NCBI GenBank assembly: GCA_025358115.1
Contig: JANYKQ010000033.1
Coordinates: 1 to 64,000 of the forward strand
DNA from: Methanomicrobiales archaeon
Lineage (GTDB): Archaea; Halobacteriota; Methanomicrobia; Methanomicrobiales; Methanospirillaceae
Direction: 5' to 3'
Length of the DNA: 64,000 nucleotides
Part shown: positions 60,568 through 64,000 of the stretch, piece by piece
Layout: every line of letters starts with the position of its first letter
How positions within the stretch are numbered: position 1 is the stretch's first letter
Made by a program: the position numbers and the translations under genes
Notes under the pieces: model-generated
The model's database searches: none
What the model was told of the DNA's origin: nothing
What the model saw: only the letters and a program-made list of their open reading frames with translations

Positions 60568-60693
60568 TCACTCCTCCAGTTGCATGGGTTCGCCGCAGCA
60601 GATCAGTTCGCCGCCGCCGCTCTCTTTCACTTCAACTACATTGCCGCAGATATCGCACTTGAAGATCTGCCCTTCTTTCGAGACGTTTACCAT
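60568..60693 (-). CDS. 41-residue desulforedoxin-type protein
   Basis: This small gene is easily overlooked. It encodes a protein with [12 protein letters not shown] and L-I-C-C-G-E-P-M: C-x-x-C (residues 13 and 16) plus C-C (residues 32 and 33) is the FeS4 site of desulforedoxin and of the N-terminus of desulfoferrodoxin. It would shuttle electrons to a superoxide or peroxide reductase. Its stop is six bases before the AhpD-like gene. No superoxide reductase domain is attached. Confidence 0.8.
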   Translation of the reverse strand: MVNVSKEGQIFKCDICGNVVEVKESGGGELICCGEPMQLEE

Positions 60694-60809
60694 GTAGAGA
60701 TCCTCTTTGCTGCTTCAGATAAACCTGGGAGCTGGCATCCAGGATGCATGTTTTTGCACCTCCCAGAATTCACACATGCCTTACTGTGCCCGAAAAGAAA
60801 AATGTGAAA

Positions 60810-61061
60810 TTAGATGTTGCTTTTTCCGCGTTTTGGCGGGTTCTTTACATCATCCGCGGTCTTGATATCCGGACGGATATGTGTCATCGGGAAGCACTGG
60901 TACTCTTCACAGGAACAGGCAGGGCATTTCCTGAGATCCTGTTCGCTCTTGTCGAGAGTGAGTTCCTTTCCGCAATCGATGCAGACATATTTGCCGGGCC
61001 CGACTTTCTGTCCTGCACTGTATGACTTATTTTCGGTCAAATGATTCACCAAACTTCTCAT
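60810..61061 (-). CDS. Zinc-ribbon protein
   Basis: An 83-residue protein with Y-V-C-I-D-C-G-K-E near residues 25-33 and K-C-P-A-C-S-C-E-E-Y near 45-54: two C-x-x-C knuckles forming one zinc ribbon or rubredoxin-like metal site. G-Q-K-V-G-P-G-K-Y before the first knuckle resembles DUF1451-type and rubredoxin-like ribbons. Same strand and spacing as the oxidative-stress genes downstream; function unknown. Confidence 0.7.
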   Translation of the reverse strand: MRSLVNHLTENKSYSAGQKVGPGKYVCIDCGKELTLDKSEQDLRKCPACSCEEYQCFPMTHIRPDIKTADDVKNPPKRGKSNI

Positions 61062-61183
61062 TCACGTTCAAAGATATATATTGGTTGTGTTAGTACCACT
61101 GCTTTGATGCCGTCACTTTCAGGATTGTCAGGAATGCGGGATCTTATGCAAAGGTATATGCCCAGTTTTCACGTCTACTCTAT

Positions 61184-61777
61184 ATGGGAAAAAAGGTGAT
61201 CGGTCTGCTCGGGAGTCCCCTTTCGGATGGTAACACGGCAAAACTGCTGGACCGTGCGCTTAAAGGAGCCGAGGATGCCGGTTGCACGGTAGAAAAAATT
61301 GAAGCTGCCAGTCTCGATCTCCAGGCCTGCATGGAGATGATGTTCTGCAAAGATCATGACACCTGCATCATGGACGATGACATGCAGCAGATCTACCCGA
61401 AATTCCGGGATATGGACGGTCTCATCATCGCCACACCGGTCATGACGATGGGAATTCCCGGGAAACTCAAATCACTGATGGACCGTTTCCAGGTCTTTTT
61501 TATGGCCAAGTATATCCGGAAGAAGTCGTTCATCGCAAAGGAGCGGAGAGAGGGGCGTAATGGGCTCTTCATCTGTATATCGGGTATGAAGATCCCTGAA
61601 GTTTTTGTCGGTGCAAAACTGACCGTGCAGGCATTTTTTGACATCATCGATTGCCAGTACGCCGATGAGCTGTTGATCAGTGACATGGATACGATCCGTG
61701 ACATTACTGCACACCCGGATCTGCTCGAAGCCGCTTACCAGAAAGGGTATGCCCTGGGAAAATTGCTTACCGGGTAA
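61184..61777 (+). CDS. Flavodoxin-fold iron-sulfur flavoprotein-like protein
   Basis: A 197-residue relative of the Isf group. G-L-L-G-S-P-L-S-D-G-N-T near residues 7-18 binds FMN; the cysteine region is A-C-M-E-M-M-F-C-K-D-H-D-T-C near 48-61, where the second cysteine pair of the compact motif is altered (C-x6-C-x5-C instead of C-x2-C-x2-C-x4-5-C). The Fe-S cluster may therefore be missing or different. It is divergent from the zinc-ribbon gene. Confidence 0.8.
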   Translation: MGKKVIGLLGSPLSDGNTAKLLDRALKGAEDAGCTVEKIEAASLDLQACMEMMFCKDHDTCIMDDDMQQIYPKFRDMDGLIIATPVMTMGIPGKLKSLMDRFQVFFMAKYIRKKSFIAKERREGRNGLFICISGMKIPEVFVGAKLTVQAFFDIIDCQYADELLISDMDTIRDITAHPDLLEAAYQKGYALGKLLTG

Positions 61778-61862
61778 TCTTTCCTGTCCCGGCAACCTCT
61801 GTTCTGGTCTCGCAAAATCCCGCTGGTATGGGAACGCCCGGGATTGTTATTCCTCCGGTTCG

Positions 61863-62534
61863 CTAGAGCAATCCCCGTTCCTTCATGCTCAGGTAGCCAC
61901 TCTTTGTTACAATGATATGGTCGATCAGCTGGATGCCCAGAAGCAGTCCTGCTTCCTTGAGCTGGGTGGTAATTGCAACATCCTGCGGGCTGGGTTCGAG
62001 CGAACCGGATGGATGGTTATGGACGCAGATGACTGATGCAGCCCGGTCCGTGATCGCATCGGCAAAGACTTCCCGGGGATGGACGAGGCTGTGGTTGAGC
62101 AGTCCGACAGTGATGATCCTGCTGTCAAGCACCTCTCCTGCACCGTTGAGGGTGATACAGATGAAATGCTCCTGCCGCTTGTCCCGCATCTCGGCAATAA
62201 GGGAGAGCGTCAGGATGTCCTGCGGTTTTGTGACCCTGATACTACCTTCAGCCGATGCATAGTAGCGTCTTCCCAGCTCAAAGCATGCCATGAGCTGGGC
62301 GGCCTTTGAAGGGCCTATCCCCATTACTGAGATGAGTTCATCATACCGGATTTTGCCCGGGCGTTCTTTTAAGAGCCCGCAGATCTCTTTTGCAATCTCG
62401 CGGACATCCTTACCCCGCGTTCCCCTTCCAAGGATCGATTCGATCAGTTCCTGGTCGGCAAGTGATGCCACTCCTTTCTTTGCAATCTTCTCGCGCGGCC
62501 TGTCCTGCTCCGGGACATCTTTCATCTTCTTCAT
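61863..62534 (-). CDS. radC: RadC-family JAMM/MPN protein
   Basis: A 223-residue protein with a helix-hairpin-helix region (about 30-85; V-M-G-I-G-P-S-K-A-A-Q-L) and a JAMM metalloprotease-like domain with H-N-H-P-S-G-S-L-E-P-S-P-Q-D near residues 168-181. E. coli radC has no confirmed repair role; in other bacteria RadC-type proteins occur on mobile elements. ATG 62534 matches the family start; the frame continues upstream without family sequence. Confidence 0.9.
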   Translation of the reverse strand: MKKMKDVPEQDRPREKIAKKGVASLADQELIESILGRGTRGKDVREIAKEICGLLKERPGKIRYDELISVMGIGPSKAAQLMACFELGRRYYASAEGSIRVTKPQDILTLSLIAEMRDKRQEHFICITLNGAGEVLDSRIITVGLLNHSLVHPREVFADAITDRAASVICVHNHPSGSLEPSPQDVAITTQLKEAGLLLGIQLIDHIIVTKSGYLSMKERGLL

Positions 62535-62697
62535 GGTAAAAATCCGGCAATCAGGAGGTGGGAGATGCCGCGAACCTGTAGTATCTCCGGAATAAATTCT
62601 GAAATATATAAAATTTTCTTTTTGATATTCTGAAATTCCTGTACAACTCTGCCCCATGAAGAATCTTTAAGTCAGAATCTCTCCATATCCTATCCTC

Positions 62698-63201
62698 ATG
62701 GCAACTATTGAAGATGCAAAAGAGGCATTTGCCGGCGAATCGCAGGCAAACCGGAAGTACCAGGCCTTCTCTGAAAAGGCCGCAGAAGAGGGTTTCAAAA
62801 ACATTGCAACGCTCTATAAAGCTGCTTCAGAAGCAGAAGCGATTCATGCAAGGAAACTCTTAAAAGTGCTTGCGGCAGTCGAACCGACCGCAAAGAACCT
62901 TGAGGCAAGCATTGCCGGTGAGACTCACGAGTTCACCCACATGTATCCTGGGTTTGTTAAAGATGCTGAGGCAGAGGGCAGGAGCGATGCTGTGCTTGCG
63001 TTTACTCATGCAATGAAAGCTGAGCAGGTGCATGCAAGCCTGTACAAGAAGGCACTCGATGCGGTAAAGGCAGGAAATGATCTTGGACGGGAGAAAATCT
63101 TCCTCTGTCCGGTCTGCGGGAACATCGAGATAGGCAAAGTCCCGGACAAATGTCCGATCTGCGGTGTTTTTGGAAAACAGTTCCGGGAAATCACTCTATA
63201 A
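62698..63201 (+). CDS. rbr: Rubrerythrin
   Basis: A 167-residue peroxidase of anaerobes. A four-helix diiron domain (A-F-A-G-E-S-Q-A-N-R-K-Y near residues 10-21, E-A-E-A-I-H-A near 46-52, E-F-T-H-M-Y near 78-83, A-E-Q-V-H near 107-111) is followed by a rubredoxin-like centre C-P-V-C-G-N near 137-142 and C-P-I-C-G near 152-156. It reduces hydrogen peroxide. Its end overlaps the convergent LamG protein gene by 11 bases. Confidence 0.94.
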   Translation: MATIEDAKEAFAGESQANRKYQAFSEKAAEEGFKNIATLYKAASEAEAIHARKLLKVLAAVEPTAKNLEASIAGETHEFTHMYPGFVKDAEAEGRSDAVLAFTHAMKAEQVHASLYKKALDAVKAGNDLGREKIFLCPVCGNIEIGKVPDKCPICGVFGKQFREITL

Positions 63202-64000
63202 TTTTTTCTTCGTCTTTTCTGATTTTACTAGCTTTATCTTGTATGCCTTGTTTTCTGCGCCGGTGAATCCATACTACGACAAGGACAAGGGCTATCAGGG
63301 TGGCCCAGGATGCGGAGTAGATGATGATGATAGGGTTGGCAAACACGTTATGAGACAAAAATAACGGGGGTTGTGACGGGGGTGCGATGCTCTCAAACCG
63401 GACTGCGACCCTGGCGGGGAAGCGTTCTTTTCCATCGAAATAATGGATATTTACGGTTGCATTTCCGGAGGGAACCACTCCTTCTGCCGGAGCGTTGTTG
63501 GTGTTCGGAAACGCAACAGTGCGGGTAATCCTGCCATGTTCGTCAGCGATCTCGATATACCATGCGTCAGGATATGCTTTTCCGTAAAGATCCCGGGCAC
63601 TCACGACAAGTTTTGAACCCGTCGGCAGCGTCACCCTCCATATTCCGTTCTCGGATTTATTTGAAACGGAAAGGATCTGAATGACTGGTTCATCCGGTCC
63701 AAGGTTCACAACATCCGATGACGGATAGCAGATCGAAGCCGTTTCTTCTGTTTTACCTGATACCGGAGGTGCTACCGGCTCCTGCGAGCAGCGGAACCGG
63801 TCGTCCATTACCTGGCCATAGGTAAGTGCCCTGGGATAAATCCTCACCTCATCAAGTCCGCCGTGCAGATAATCTGAACATCCCGCATCCGGTTGATCCC
63901 CGGTTCCTGCATTTGCACCGAGTATAACGTAATTGGTATACGGGTAATGGATTAACCCCGATGCGTTCTGCTGGTTTCTCAGCACGCCATCGATATAGAT
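63191..64000 (-). CDS. LamG/concanavalin-like surface protein, truncated by the window edge
   Basis: About 270 residues of a larger protein; the frame is open through base 64000 (I-Y-I-D-G-V-L-R). A LamG-type jelly roll end (G-L-D-E-V-R-I-Y-P-R-A-L-T near residues 43-55 of the visible part) is followed by a beta-rich region and a single C-terminal membrane span (I-I-I-I-Y-S-A-S-W-A-T-L-I-A-L-V-L-V-V-V) ending in R-R-R-K. It is a wall- or membrane-anchored adhesin or surface protein whose N-terminus is outside this window. Confidence 0.78.
   Translation of the reverse strand: MYIDGVLRNQQNASGLIHYPYTNYVILGANAGTGDQPDAGCSDYLHGGLDEVRIYPRALTYGQVMDDRFRCSQEPVAPPVSGKTEETASICYPSSDVVNLGPDEPVIQILSVSNKSENGIWRVTLPTGSKLVVSARDLYGKAYPDAWYIEIADEHGRITRTVAFPNTNNAPAEGVVPSGNATVNIHYFDGKERFPARVAVRFESIAPPSQPPLFLSHNVFANPIIIIYSASWATLIALVLVVVWIHRRRKQGIQDKASKIRKDEEKIIE

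Overview
The window is archaeal and very probably from a hydrogenotrophic methanogen of the Methanomicrobiales (a Methanoregula-like lineage is my guess from overall gene style). Supporting signs are a complete six-subunit Ech-type energy-converting hydrogenase, two copies of the F420 precursor enzyme CofH, the archaeal DNA polymerase D small subunit, an archaeal-type riboflavin synthase (RibC), TrpB2, a eukaryote-like signal peptidase, and promoters with TATA boxes about 25 bases before leaderless starts. No mcr, rRNA or tRNA gene lies in the window, so the lineage is an inference. Most of the sequence is GC-rich with dense, often overlapping genes.

Layout. 1-8.1 kb is energy metabolism: a K+-independent membrane pyrophosphatase and, divergent from it, echABCDEF. 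8.1-19.5 kb is core housekeeping: polymerase D small subunit, LysE exporter, signal peptidase, two cofH genes, small flavin and iron-sulfur proteins, ThiC/BzaF-family enzyme, an orphan minimal nucleotidyltransferase and a methyltransferase. 19.6-28.4 kb is the most unusual stretch: a winged-helix/TPR regulator divergent from a STAS - tandem GNAT - ATP-grasp - MFS exporter operon, followed by a separate small transcription unit with two tiny overlapping ORFs (58 and 24 codons) that lies behind a near-copy of the operon's upstream element and ends in a strong hairpin, then a methyltransferase and a QueG-like Fe-S protein. I read this as a candidate undescribed peptide or amino-acid-conjugate pathway.

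28.5-32.2 kb returns to ordinary metabolism (purE, aminotransferases, ribC, ribH). 32.2-38.1 kb is a patchwork island: an AT-rich HEPN-family gene, a MazEF-like toxin-antitoxin pair between two direct 233-bp repeats, a PLP decarboxylase, an orphan solute-binding lipoprotein, a nucleotidyltransferase scrap, a third repeat copy and finally a second copy of the last 33 codons of the aminotransferase gene that borders the island on the left. This duplicated gene end is what an insertion or segmental duplication at that gene would leave. Similar gene-end scraps of purE and thiC occur elsewhere.

38.2-64 kb holds a four-gene Yip1/S-layer-like/MacB-type ABC operon, trpB2 with a TRP-box-like operator, an acetate activation pair (acs plus an OFA transporter), an ADP-ribosylglycohydrolase, argC-CBS-argJ-argB, two surface thioredoxin proteins (one fused to a CcdA-like membrane domain), and an oxygen-defence and redox group: peroxiredoxin (with a one-base frameshift in a G6 tract), AhpD-like protein, a 41-residue desulforedoxin, zinc ribbon, several iron-sulfur flavoproteins and rubrerythrin. 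The window ends inside a LamG-type surface protein gene.
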